Origin: Cyanobacteria bacterium TGS_CYA1
GTDB taxonomy: Bacteria; Cyanobacteriota; Vampirovibrionia; Obscuribacterales; Obscuribacteraceae
Assembly: GCA_026129135.1 (NCBI GenBank)
Contig: JAHCIQ010000002.1
Location: 62,001 to 126,000, forward strand
Direction of reading: 5' to 3'
Length of the DNA stretch: 64,000 bases
Positions 26,294-34,512 of the stretch are shown in pieces. A program made the position numbers and the translations under genes. Numbering within the stretch: position 1 is the first letter of the stretch; every line of letters starts with the position of its first letter. The notes beneath the pieces were generated by a model, which was not told the DNA's origin, ran no database searches, and saw only the letters and a program-made list of their open reading frames with translations.

Positions 26294-26329
26294 AAAAAGG
26301 AATTCGGTGATTGGTCCGAATTCCTTTTT
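26294..26329 (-). terminator. Strong hairpin terminator upstream of the PKD gene
   Basis: AAAAAGGAATTCGG (26294-26307) and its exact complement (26316-26329) give a 14-bp stem with an 8-nt loop and T-runs on both strands. The gene on its low side (PKD) starts at 26278, and the next gene on the high side is on the plus strand, so the only unit it can terminate is a minus-strand transcript arising from 26330-26857. Confidence 0.75.
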
Positions 26330-26342
26330 TGATCATGGCAAA

Positions 26343-26513
26343 ATCAGCTCTGAAGCTAGGTTTTATCTATTAGGGGGAAGGTAGATATCGTCATTTGAGA
26401 TTGTCTTGCAGGACTTGATTGGTATTGCAAGACTAGCTCTGTTTGCCTAATGCCTGCTTACGACCTACCCTCTCTCCCAATAGTCTGAACTCTTACTTAG
26501 CGATTCAACTGAT
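26343..26513 (-). ncRNA. Structured ncRNA candidate with 6S RNA-like architecture
   Basis: A 171-nt non-coding segment folds end to end. The terminal stem pairs ATCAG with CTGAT, TGAA with TTCA and GCTA with TAGC. A second helix pairs 26367-26384 with 26465-26483 (about 16 of 18 positions). A large asymmetric bubble (18 nt against 31 nt) follows, then a perfect 8-bp apical hairpin, GTCTTGCA with TGCAAGAC. Rod, central bubble and apical stem at about 170-190 nt is the general plan of 6S RNA, the RNA polymerase regulator. Strand is inferred from the terminator at 26294-26329 and a TAAGAT -10-like hexamer a few bases before 26513 on the minus strand. I did not match conserved 6S sequence motifs, so another structured RNA is possible. 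Confidence 0.45.
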
Positions 26514-26857
26514 ACCATTATCTTAGGGTGCAACCGTGTTTGTGGCATTGGCGACACACTATATTTCTGTTCGGGTAATCATATACAAAATCTCTTCCAG
26601 ACTGCTTTTATCACTTGATAGTGGTATCACTTCTAGTACTAGTCACCCACCCAAGGGATGGTTCGTGCATGAAAAACGGGACAGTATCAGGATTACAGCC
26701 ATATTATGGGTTTGCCTATACTGATATATAGGAATCCTTAGACATGGGCTGTCAAGCTCCTTGGGATAATAGTTTATACGTTTCAGATTAGGCCTTTGTG
26801 GACATTTAAAAGTGGGGGCGCAAGGGCCAGTTCCAAAAATATTGATAGGGCACCCAG
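26514..26857. other. Intergenic region without recognised gene
   Basis: 344 nt between the ncRNA candidate and the LRV gene. I see no tRNA, no credible open frame with a ribosome site and no strong hairpin. It should hold the plus-strand promoter of the LRV gene and the minus-strand promoter of the ncRNA candidate. Confidence 0.5.
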
Positions 26858-27493
26858 ATGACTTTAGAACGTGCCTATAGCGAAGAAGCTGAAGGCAAAA
26901 ATGCTTCAAATAATGAGTTCGAGCAATTCGACCTTTCATTCGCCTATTCATTTAAGTGGGACAGACCTGAGCAACAAATAAGGGAGGCGCTTAAAGTGTT
27001 ACTGTGCAATAAAGAAGGGGAAGAAATTCCCGAAATGGAAAAGGAAGCAGCCTTTGCTAAACAAGAAAAACGCGACTTGGCCAAGGCGCACATTGCGCTT
27101 GAAGCTGCAAGAATTCGCTGGTTACTTGCTATCAATCCAAATACCCCGCCTCCCGTGCTCGATCATTTGAGCCGCGAAGCTCCGCCATCACTGCTTGAGC
27201 GTATTGCCGAACATCCGCGTTCTCATTCGACTACTCTTTCGAGACTGGCGAATCATGAAAATCCACAGGTGAGAGCAGCTGTGGCTGAAAACATCAACGC
27301 TTCACTTAAAACTATCTGGAAACTCGTGAGAGACCCGAGCCCCGATGTTCGCATGCGTCTGGCTGAAAGCTATACAGTCCCGCTTGCAACACTTCGTGTG
27401 CTTGCAGAGGACGAAAATCCTTATGTTGCTCATCGTGCGCAAAACACAATGTTGCGTTTGATGAAAGAACTCACCGAGTTGCGTACAGCTTAA
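26858..27493 (+). CDS. Leucine-rich-repeat-variant (LRV/HEAT-like) protein
   Basis: 211 residues, cytoplasmic. After a charged N-terminal 80 residues, about five repeats of 22-24 residues follow the LRV pattern, for example LLAINPNTPPPVLDHLSREAPPSLLERIAEHPRSHSTTLSRLANHENPQVRAAVAENINASLKTI viewed as consecutive A-x-NPxxPxxxLxxLAxD units. Such solenoids bind proteins; the Fe-S cluster Cys motif of the first LRV protein is absent. The 3' end overlaps the convergent CPBP protease gene by 23 nt. No strong ribosome site is visible before the ATG. Confidence 0.82.
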   Translation: MTLERAYSEEAEGKNASNNEFEQFDLSFAYSFKWDRPEQQIREALKVLLCNKEGEEIPEMEKEAAFAKQEKRDLAKAHIALEAARIRWLLAINPNTPPPVLDHLSREAPPSLLERIAEHPRSHSTTLSRLANHENPQVRAAVAENINASLKTIWKLVRDPSPDVRMRLAESYTVPLATLRVLAEDENPYVAHRAQNTMLRLMKELTELRTA

Positions 27494-28220
27494 GGGCCAT
27501 TAGCCCGTTGTCCAGGTTATGTGCTAGCACCGCGGTCCATGCACTATTTGTGTAATATCGCAGCCAGCACATGACCAGGGCGAAAAAGAATTGATTGACC
27601 CAGGCTAAAGGGCTTGGGTCAATTTGTATTTGAAAACTTTGATCAAAAATCATCAAATGACCAAGTGCAAAAAGTGCTGAAGTAATAAAGGCTCCCCAGC
27701 CAAACTGAACACCCAGAAATTTCCATCTGTTGCCAAGCGCTTTATCCAGAAAATAAAGCATCAAGCCACGATATAAAATTTCTTCTTCCAAGCCTGGCAT
27801 GGTCAGCTGGAAAAATACAGTCTCGCGATCGATTTGCATTGGATCCATCTGATTGAATAATAAATCTATCCCTGCAAATAATGCGCCAACAAGCAAAGCT
27901 AGTCCAAAGCCTGATGGTTTATTTGGGATGGTCAACCCACATTCGTTCGCTTTTTTTGATCGCCAGATTATGAATGCACAAAGAATATAAACGAGCCCTT
28001 TTTGAATCCAGTTATAGTGCAGATTTGCAAGAGCGCTTGGATATGGAATAGGAGAAAAAAGAATTCCTGCTTGCATCAAATCGAGCGCAAAAACAGTAAG
28101 GCAAGCAAGAATAATTGCTTTCGATTTTTTATAAATTCCATAAATAAGAAGTGGACCTAGAGCTATTGCGCAATGAAGAGCAGTCGAGGCAAGCGCTATT
28201 TTTACTGCCGGAAGCGCCAT
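27471..28220 (-). CDS. CPBP-family intramembrane metalloprotease
   Basis: Integral membrane protein of 249 residues with about seven helices. The CPBP/Abi (Rce1-like) active-site motifs are complete: EEEILYRG (E-E-x3-R, about 144-150), FALGHL (F-x3-H, about 186-190) and a final AHNLDN motif near residue 235. The family includes prenyl-protein proteases, bacteriocin-immunity proteins and regulated intramembrane proteases. Its ATG overlaps the stop of the upstream gene in a TAATG junction, so translation is coupled. It is the last gene of the XRE operon; the substrate is most simply the membrane-anchored neighbour or a partner of it, which is inference. Confidence 0.9.
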   Translation of the reverse strand: MALPAVKIALASTALHCAIALGPLLIYGIYKKSKAIILACLTVFALDLMQAGILFSPIPYPSALANLHYNWIQKGLVYILCAFIIWRSKKANECGLTIPNKPSGFGLALLVGALFAGIDLLFNQMDPMQIDRETVFFQLTMPGLEEEILYRGLMLYFLDKALGNRWKFLGVQFGWGAFITSALFALGHLMIFDQSFQIQIDPSPLAWVNQFFFALVMCWLRYYTNSAWTAVLAHNLDNGLMALKLYATR

Positions 28221-29344
28221 TATCTTTCTTTGACCTGGTTGGGATCGCCTGCAAGCAGTTTATATGAATTTTTTTCGAAATCAAAGATCATAAAAGTGCA
28301 CTCGTTATTGATATGACCTGCCACGAGCACTTTGTTGTTATTGAGAGGCAGAATCTTTTCAAACGCTTCCAGTCCAAAAATGCGGTCGGGACCTTTGCGA
28401 GTCCATTTTGTTTTGTTTTTATCGAATTTGAAAAAACCTTGGGTATCAGTTGCTACCATCACTTGATTTTGCTCGTTCAAAAACAATTTTTGAAATTGAG
28501 TAACTGGATAATCCCAGTTGAGCGCGACTTTTGCTTCATTTTTATCTGGATCTGGTCGTGTAATCGAAGTGATCACTTTTAACTGATTATTGCTTGGATC
28601 AACAGTGCAAATTTTGCCCGGGTCACCGTTTGGCAGTTTGTTTATAGTCCACAAAGTGCCGTCTTTATCGAATAATAAATCGACTACAGACTTATCTATT
28701 AATGTTGCGAACTTGCCATCATCCAGATTGATGCAAATGAGTTTGCCACCATAATGTTCGCGGTCTTCGCCTACATAGAGTTTGTTGTCTTGCATGGCAA
28801 AACATGAATATTCACAGCCTGTCGCATTGTGATTTTCGAATTCGAACGCAGGTTTGTCGTGAATTTCTTTTATTTTCCATGTGTACATCCATTTTGGATT
28901 GATTAATACTACGCGTTCATTGTCGCAAACCAGAACTGAATACAGTATTTCGGTATTGTATTTGGCTGAGTCTGGAAGGGCGATGAGCTTCTGTTTTCCC
29001 TCGACAATATCAAAAAAATAAGGTATTTCAGATTCCAGCGCCAGAGCGAATATGTGCTTTCCATCGGGAGTCGTGCACAAAGTCTGAATGCTGTCTGTGA
29101 CAGCATCGAACGTTTTGCACGAGAGTGTGTCTGGGTTTATTCGATAATAGATATTTGTAAGTGCAAGGGCTTCGTCATTTAGTTTGTACAAAGCTTTGCA
29201 ACGAAAGTTCGGAGAAAATGAGGCATTGACTTTACCTTCGAATCTAGGCGCAGTGCTGAAAAGAAAATAGTATGCCGAGGCACTCGCTAGCAGGATGGTT
29301 AATACAAGAAAGAATTTGACAAAACTTCCTTTTTTTGACTGCAC
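28220..29344 (-). CDS. Membrane-anchored probable beta-propeller protein
   Basis: 374 residues. One N-terminal membrane helix (about 9-27; FFLVLTILLASASAYYFLF) anchors an extracytoplasmic domain built of short beta repeats: KLYVGEDREHYGGKLICINLDDGKFATL, DLLFDKDGTLWTINKLPNGDPGKICTVDPSNNQL and VMVATDTQGFFKFDKNKTKW look like propeller blades of the NHL/TolB type. No catalytic motif is seen. Start is GTG placed directly after the stop of the upstream gene (TAA-GTG), and its stop overlaps the next start. Fourth gene of the XRE operon, possibly a sensor or ligand-binding part. Confidence 0.8.
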   Translation of the reverse strand: MQSKKGSFVKFFLVLTILLASASAYYFLFSTAPRFEGKVNASFSPNFRCKALYKLNDEALALTNIYYRINPDTLSCKTFDAVTDSIQTLCTTPDGKHIFALALESEIPYFFDIVEGKQKLIALPDSAKYNTEILYSVLVCDNERVVLINPKWMYTWKIKEIHDKPAFEFENHNATGCEYSCFAMQDNKLYVGEDREHYGGKLICINLDDGKFATLIDKSVVDLLFDKDGTLWTINKLPNGDPGKICTVDPSNNQLKVITSITRPDPDKNEAKVALNWDYPVTQFQKLFLNEQNQVMVATDTQGFFKFDKNKTKWTRKGPDRIFGLEAFEKILPLNNNKVLVAGHINNECTFMIFDFEKNSYKLLAGDPNQVKER

Positions 29345-30412
29345 TTAAAAATCGCCCTCTCTAACCTGTTTTGGATTTTTCTTGAGCGGTATTACAAGCT
29401 CTTGAGTTGAAAAAGAATCGTTAGAAATTGGCTCGCCTTTTGCGGCACTCATTTTTTGCACACTTTCTAACTTGGATAATTTAGCTGACCCTTTTATAGC
29501 TTTAGAGTCTGCATCATAATAATCGAACCACGGCAATCCTGCATAAGTATAATCTTTAGCAGACGGCGGCAGGTGCGGTGGCAAGTTTCCGGTTATTTCC
29601 GCCCAGGTAGTCGAATTTGTGATGTGCACAAAACAACGACTGCCATTTTCGAGATCCCAGTCGTCAATTTTAAAATCATCGTTATAGATTTCTTGTTTCA
29701 TTTTGCCACCAGGCGCAAGTCCCATCTCTTCTACCTGAGCTGTCTCGTATCCTCCTCCGGATGGTGGCGCCATGCACATCGCCGGCATTGCGCCCCAGGA
29801 CCCAGTGCTCAAGCTGCGATCGCTCATCATATTCATTTCGCTTTTAGGAAATAAGGCGTCATAACGACTGCCTTTCATTGGATACACTGTGATTTGCAAA
29901 CCACCATGTTCGGCTTCGCCAGTAATTTGTTCTTCTGCTGTGTAACCTTCTCCAAGCGGCATGGCAACGAATTGTCTTATTTCGCCTTTCTTGATGCAGT
30001 AGCCGTCGAGCCACGGTTGTTTTGGCGAAACAACATAGTCTTGTGGATTCTTCTTAAGACCGCTTTTGTACTCTTCTCCAGTTACGGCATTGATTTTTCC
30101 GGTACAGATTTTTATCGCAAAAGGATAAGCGCTAGGTCTTCCTAGCTCAAAATGTCCGTTGAAATGAATCCACATAGCTTCTGATTGATACATGGGCAAA
30201 ATGATGCCACCATGTTTCATCCATGATTCTGGAACGTTTTCTTCAAAATCGTCCACATGCACAAGCGGAAAGGATCCAAGACCAGGCGGCAGAGGATAAG
30301 TGCGATCGTCATCTGGAATGCGCAGTGTGCGCTGAAAGGAAATATTGAGCCTGGCGCAATGATGTACGCTTTGAAAGGAAAAAACAAGATCGTTACCATT
30401 TATCTCAATCAT
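29345..30412 (-). CDS. Uncharacterised conserved protein, long paralogue (355 aa)
   Basis: Soluble protein without signal or membrane helix. It is a full-length relative of the preceding gene; shared blocks are RLxISFxRTLRxPDD, HGGIxLxMYQSxAMxIxF, YPFAIKIxxGxINxxTGE, and PxQxWLxGxxxxxGExRQFVA. Only this copy has the block GEGYTAEEQITGEAEHGGLQ. From memory, proteins with this block occur in varied bacteria and in fungi with no assigned function; that recollection is unverified. Start choice: the longest frame begins at 30502 inside the upstream gene, but ATG 30412 has GTAGGAG 6 nt upstream and aligns with the paralogue start, so I use it. A Gly/Met/Ser insert (about 180-215) and a C-terminal tail distinguish it. 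Confidence 0.82.
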   Translation of the reverse strand: MIEINGNDLVFSFQSVHHCARLNISFQRTLRIPDDDRTYPLPPGLGSFPLVHVDDFEENVPESWMKHGGIILPMYQSEAMWIHFNGHFELGRPSAYPFAIKICTGKINAVTGEEYKSGLKKNPQDYVVSPKQPWLDGYCIKKGEIRQFVAMPLGEGYTAEEQITGEAEHGGLQITVYPMKGSRYDALFPKSEMNMMSDRSLSTGSWGAMPAMCMAPPSGGGYETAQVEEMGLAPGGKMKQEIYNDDFKIDDWDLENGSRCFVHITNSTTWAEITGNLPPHLPPSAKDYTYAGLPWFDYYDADSKAIKGSAKLSKLESVQKMSAAKGEPISNDSFSTQELVIPLKKNPKQVREGDF

Positions 30413-30422
30413 AAAAATTCTC

Positions 30423-31244
30423 CTACCCTTGTAGATCGTCGTTATAGTAATCGTGCCATTCAAGCCCAGCCTGTTGGTATCTCTCCCTTGTGAAAGGTTC
30501 ATGCAAGGGTGCCTTTTTTGTTATCTCTTTCCAGACCAAAGGATTTGCAATATGAACAAAACACATTCTGACATTTGATGTATCCCACTTTTCTGATTCG
30601 CTTTCGCTTTGAAAAATTTGTTGGTTTATTTTGCCTCCCGGTGCAATTCCCATGGGTTCTGCGGAGTTTGCTCCCCACCGATCAAAATAATAGTCAGCAA
30701 TATTGCGCTCTGCCCTCGGATAAAGCTGCTCATAGATTGAGGTTTTCATTGCATAGACCAGGATTTGTAACGTCTGGTTTTTATCTGGCAATCGCTTAGC
30801 GACAAATTGCCGAAACTCGCCTTCGCTTGTGAAGAGCCCGTTTAACCAGGATTGGTTTGGATAAGATAAAAAATCTTGTGGGGTGGAATTAAGTCCGCTT
30901 TCATTTTGTTCTCCTGTAATTCCGTTTATATCTCCTTGTAAGATTTTGATTGCAAACGGATAAGGACTGGCTCTCTTTTTGTCTCGATATCCGGAAAAGT
31001 TTATATACATGGCATCTGATTGATACATTGCAAGCATGATGCCACCATGTGTTTTCGATGTTGTTGGAATCGCATCCTCATAATCATCGAAACATGCCAG
31101 TTGAAAATGTCCTGAAGTAGGTGGAATATAAGGAAGTCTGACGTTGTCAGGTAAACGCAGTGTTCTTTTGAAAGAAATGGTCAAACGTGCGTCTTCATGT
31201 ACGTCCTTAAAATTGAATATCAGATCGTCGGTTGTATTTACCAT
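30423..31244 (-). CDS. Uncharacterised conserved protein, short paralogue (273 aa)
   Basis: Tandem paralogue of the next gene. Its RQFVAKRLPDKNQTLQILVYAMK region lacks the roughly 20-residue GYTAEEQITGE block that the long copy has between RQFVA and LQI, so the two copies have diverged in what looks like a signature loop. Later blocks match (MGIAPGGKINQQI against LAPGGKMKQEI; CFVHIxNxxxWxEIT; AGLxWxDYY). Soluble, no export signal. The ATG overlaps the stop of the XRE gene by 7 nt (translational coupling). Confidence 0.82.
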   Translation of the reverse strand: MVNTTDDLIFNFKDVHEDARLTISFKRTLRLPDNVRLPYIPPTSGHFQLACFDDYEDAIPTTSKTHGGIMLAMYQSDAMYINFSGYRDKKRASPYPFAIKILQGDINGITGEQNESGLNSTPQDFLSYPNQSWLNGLFTSEGEFRQFVAKRLPDKNQTLQILVYAMKTSIYEQLYPRAERNIADYYFDRWGANSAEPMGIAPGGKINQQIFQSESESEKWDTSNVRMCFVHIANPLVWKEITKKAPLHEPFTRERYQQAGLEWHDYYNDDLQG

Positions 31245-31594
31245 TCGCCATCTCTCACTTCGCGCACCAGCCGTAATACCGCTTTGTCGGGCATGTCTTT
31301 TAGTTCGCGAATCAAACCCGCAAACAATTTTGGTCTTTTTTGAATGATTTTGCTCAAATCGTCAGACACTTTGCCTGCAAGAGCAAGCAAAACGTCTTTG
31401 TCTTCTTCCAGTACGAGTGCAAGTGCTTCGATAGTGGCTTGACCGGGTGGCGGTTGCAGTCCGCGCTCGATTTTACTTAGATATGAGGGCTCGATATTTG
31501 CTTCCTGAGCCACTTTGCGCAGTGAAAAAATAGAAGGCTTAGCCTTTTGCAGTTCTTCTCTGCGATTGCGAATATAGTCGCCGAATTGACTCAT
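31238..31594 (-). CDS. XRE-family transcriptional regulator
   Basis: 118 residues. N-terminal helix-turn-helix (about 8-72) with SLRKVAQEANIEPSYLSKIERGLQPPP, a classic XRE recognition region, then a short helical C-terminal extension (about 75-118; DDLSKIIQKRPKLFAGLIRELKDMPDKAVLRLVREVRD) that may dimerise or bind a ligand. A perfect 20-bp palindrome starts 2 nt upstream of its ATG, so autorepression is likely and would control the whole five-gene operon, which follows with overlaps or near-zero gaps. Confidence 0.92.
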   Translation of the reverse strand: MSQFGDYIRNRREELQKAKPSIFSLRKVAQEANIEPSYLSKIERGLQPPPGQATIEALALVLEEDKDVLLALAGKVSDDLSKIIQKRPKLFAGLIRELKDMPDKAVLRLVREVRDGEW

Positions 31595-31596
31595 AC

Positions 31597-31616
31597 TGTG
31601 TAGTATATACTACACA
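31597..31616. promoter_or_regulatory. Perfect 20-bp palindromic operator of the XRE operon
   Basis: TGTGTAGTATATACTACACA is self-complementary over its full length and lies 2 nt before the XRE start codon, between that gene and the convergent-side TonB receptor stop. Size and symmetry fit an XRE dimer site. Binding by this regulator is inferred from position. Confidence 0.75.
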
Positions 31617-31655
31617 CTCCACGGCGTCAAGAATCGATTGGTTTACTGGCTTAAA

Positions 31656-34364
31656 TCAAGAGCCTAGCTTGGGTTTGCCGATTTCCCAATAACAGCCAAA
31701 CAATACTCTAAATGGGTTCAAATATCTCGTTCCCGAAAATGGGCTTCCTAAATTTACTGGTAGTCTGTTATTGAGTAGGTTTTCTACACGCATATCGCAC
31801 GAATTGGGCAGATATTTGAACTTGTCTCGGATCGCTTGCGGTATTGTATAACCTGCGTTGAGACCAAGTATTGCAAGTGTTGGCGTCAAGCGTGGGTGCG
31901 GGCCAACGAGTGCTACATCGCGCAGATCTTGAAATCCCGTTGCAACTTGTACTTCGGGCAAAACCCACCATCCACTTTTGTGTCTGTAACCAATGGCAGT
32001 GCTCATCTGAAAGCGTTTGTCGTGGTCCGGGTGCTTTGGCAGTGCTTCGTAATCGTATATGCCACCAGTTATGGTTCTACCCCGATTAATATTGGCAAGT
32101 GCGACTGTACCAGAGAAGAATCCATAGAAGCCTGTACCGTCGCGTTTGGGCTTCAAGTCCATGCGTGTTTCTACACCTGATACTTCTTGTCCGCTTATTT
32201 GAAGACGATTATACAAAGGAGTGTTCCCGACTACGCCTGAATCACCAGAGTTTTTGAGGTTTTTGTAGAATAAATTTGCGCGCAATGCAAATCGCGGACC
32301 AATTTGTTGCTCGACGCTCGAGTCGACTAGATAACCTCTTGTTGCTTGAAGGGGTCTTGGAGTTCCGGCAAAAATACCGTTTTCAATTTCGTCGATACTA
32401 GGTGGAGTTACAAACAGGTCAACTGGTGGTGGTTGAAAAATTTGTGAGAAAGAGCCTCGCATCACAGTAGTTGGAGTAAGCACATAAGCAAGACCAAATC
32501 GTCCACTTGCTTGGGCATTGGTTATTCGCTGTGTGCCAAAGGGACGAAGTGAAAATGCCGGGGCATCGGGTATGGTGGCAAGCGTTTGAGCTAATTGACC
32601 GGTGCTTCCAAAAACACCATGGTATAGGTCAAATCGAACACCAGCATCGGCTGTCAATCTTTTCAGCCATCCAGTGGTTGGACGCCACGAATCTTGAATG
32701 TATGCGCTTTGTAGCCAGCGAAAACCTTTGTACATTCCCATTTGTTTGCTGAAGAACGGACTGATTGTGGTAGTAGTCGTTTCAGCACCTTCTTCTTGAG
32801 TCACGTTTATGATGGGGGTTCCTGTAAAAGGACTCATAGGAGCGCCATAAGCAAATCCATTTGTGGGGTCTACGTTATAGTATGTGCTTTGGAAATTGGT
32901 TCGAACAGGACGTACTTCGCTCAAAAATCCAGCTTTTAAATGGTGAGTATTTAAAATGGTTTTTGAAATATCACCTTGAGCGCCAAACACATAATTGAAT
33001 CTATAGGCATTTGGAGCCAATGCTAAGAGTGGCTGTTCACCGTTTAAGACAGGTGTTGGGTCGAACACATTTCTGCTTCTGAAAGTTTCATAGTAGAAAG
33101 AATTGATCAATTGCAAATTGGACTCATCGAAGAATTTTTTATATCTGTGATTCCAACTCAAAATGGCGAAGTTCTGCATGTCTGTCTGATTCATGCGAAC
33201 GCCGGCTTTATAGCTCGATTTTGAAGTAGGTACATTGATAAAACTCTGGTTGATTCCTACCGTCAATTTGAGTGTGTCATAGTCGGTCGGTAGCCACTCT
33301 ACTTTGGTCAGTGTGTTTATATTCATCCTGCCGTTGTGAGCGATTCCCATTGTGGGTGGTGCCAAGCCCAGTGTAGTTCCTAGAAACTGACCAGATGATT
33401 CAACTCGCAATTTGTAAAGGGGGCTATCTGGATCTTGGCTTAATGCAGTGGAGCCGCTGTAGTAGATGTTTCCTGCCATCGGACTGCCGATTTGTCCACC
33501 TACATTTATAGAAGGTGCTGCCGCAACGGGTAGTGACTTCATCCGCACGACTGCACCAAGCGGTCCGCCACCATCTTGTGCTTGATAGCCACCAATATCT
33601 ACTTGCATTGATTTGAGAGAGCGAGGAGTGAGGAACTGTGATTGCTGCAAAACCCCTGCGGCTTCTGGAAGTATTACTCCATCGAGCTCGTAGTTGACAG
33701 CGTTGTGCTCTCCGCGTGTGACGATATTGCCAAGCGTATCGGTCATCATCCCAGGCGTACTTTCAATCAGTTGGCGTAAGTTATTGCCAGACTTGTACTG
33801 AGTGATGATAGTTTTGTCTATGTTGGTAGTGCTGCCGATTTGTTCGGGATGAATCAAGGTGCGTTTGCCTGTGATTCTGATTATGTCGGTAGGCTCCAGA
33901 TATTCGAGCTTCATATCTGTAGTAGAAGTTTGTCCAGCAACAAGATCGACATTAGTTGTATGTGACATCATTTCTTTTGCAGAAACAGTGATTTGCCATT
34001 TTCCTGGCGGTAAATTGTTGAACTTATATAGTCCGGTCTCATCGGATTCAGTTTCAAAACGCTTGTGCTCTGTACCTATTTGATGGATGACCACAAAAGC
34101 TCCACCAATAACTTCGCCGGTTAGATCTTTGACCTGCCCAGTCAAATTGGCAAACTTGACTGATTGTGGTGAAGCAATTTGATCTGGAATCTGAGTAGTC
34201 CGTTCATCTTGTTGCGCAATTATTGTTTTGCGAGGTGCGGCATCGAGCTTTAAGGGGCTCAGATCGTCTGCGGCTTGCGCTTTTGCGGCACTGCTCAAAC
34301 AGACTGTCAGTGCTAAAGCGAACCTATATATAGGTTTGTTAAATGCGAGGGAAAGAGAAATCAT
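31656..34364 (-). CDS. TonB-dependent outer-membrane receptor with carboxypeptidase-regulatory-like N-domain
   Basis: Outer-membrane active transporter, 902 residues from the chosen start. Signal peptide (FALALTVCLSSAAKAQA), a CarboxypepD_reg-like beta-sandwich (about 45-125; GQVKDLTGEVIGGAFVVIHQ), a plug domain (about 150-265; NLRQLIESTPGMM, TRGEHNAVNYELDGV) and a 22-strand-type barrel. Substrate unknown. Start choice: ATG 34421 is the longest, but a TTGAAA-18-TAAAAT promoter and a 23-bp palindrome overlap that codon region, so translation more probably begins at ATG 34364. It is divergent from a small TonB-like gene. The C-terminus ends GKPKLGS without the usual final aromatic. Confidence 0.9.
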   Translation of the reverse strand: MISLSLAFNKPIYRFALALTVCLSSAAKAQAADDLSPLKLDAAPRKTIIAQQDERTTQIPDQIASPQSVKFANLTGQVKDLTGEVIGGAFVVIHQIGTEHKRFETESDETGLYKFNNLPPGKWQITVSAKEMMSHTTNVDLVAGQTSTTDMKLEYLEPTDIIRITGKRTLIHPEQIGSTTNIDKTIITQYKSGNNLRQLIESTPGMMTDTLGNIVTRGEHNAVNYELDGVILPEAAGVLQQSQFLTPRSLKSMQVDIGGYQAQDGGGPLGAVVRMKSLPVAAAPSINVGGQIGSPMAGNIYYSGSTALSQDPDSPLYKLRVESSGQFLGTTLGLAPPTMGIAHNGRMNINTLTKVEWLPTDYDTLKLTVGINQSFINVPTSKSSYKAGVRMNQTDMQNFAILSWNHRYKKFFDESNLQLINSFYYETFRSRNVFDPTPVLNGEQPLLALAPNAYRFNYVFGAQGDISKTILNTHHLKAGFLSEVRPVRTNFQSTYYNVDPTNGFAYGAPMSPFTGTPIINVTQEEGAETTTTTISPFFSKQMGMYKGFRWLQSAYIQDSWRPTTGWLKRLTADAGVRFDLYHGVFGSTGQLAQTLATIPDAPAFSLRPFGTQRITNAQASGRFGLAYVLTPTTVMRGSFSQIFQPPPVDLFVTPPSIDEIENGIFAGTPRPLQATRGYLVDSSVEQQIGPRFALRANLFYKNLKNSGDSGVVGNTPLYNRLQISGQEVSGVETRMDLKPKRDGTGFYGFFSGTVALANINRGRTITGGIYDYEALPKHPDHDKRFQMSTAIGYRHKSGWWVLPEVQVATGFQDLRDVALVGPHPRLTPTLAILGLNAGYTIPQAIRDKFKYLPNSCDMRVENLLNNRLPVNLGSPFSGTRYLNPFRVLFGCYWEIGKPKLGS

Positions 34365-34401
34365 GGTAAGAGGTACTACTTTTCTAGGGATGCCGAAATT
34401 A

Positions 34402-34424
34402 AAAATGGAAATCATTTCCATTTT
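34402..34424. promoter_or_regulatory. Perfect 23-bp palindrome at the TonB-receptor promoter
   Basis: Arms AAAATGGAAAT and its exact complement flank a central C (34413). It resembles metal-regulator operators (Fur/Zur style) in size and A/T-rich symmetry, but differs from the TTAGACT boxes at 24.1-24.6 kb, so a different repressor is likely. Confidence 0.7.
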
Positions 34425-34449
34425 AGATAAAAACGACTTTCATTTTCAA
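34420..34449 (-). promoter_or_regulatory. Sigma-70-type promoter of the TonB-dependent receptor
   Basis: On the minus strand TTGAAA (34444-34449) and TAAAAT (34420-34425) are separated by 18 nt. The -10 element overlaps the edge of the palindrome, so repressor binding would block RNA polymerase. Confidence 0.5.
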
Positions 34450-34512
34450 GTTGCTTGGGTTAGAATTTGAACATCGAAGGTCGGTCGAGTTTCTTTTTTC
34501 GGGGAAAGTCTG

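Noticed and set aside
26643..26951. 102-residue minus-strand open frame in the 26.3-26.9 kb gap
   Set aside because: No ribosome site, unnatural composition rich in Arg, His and Cys, and overlap with the LRV gene start.
29345..31244. Tandem paralogues as remnants of a mobile element
   Set aside because: No transposase, terminal repeats or composition shift; the genes are intact and part of a coupled operon.
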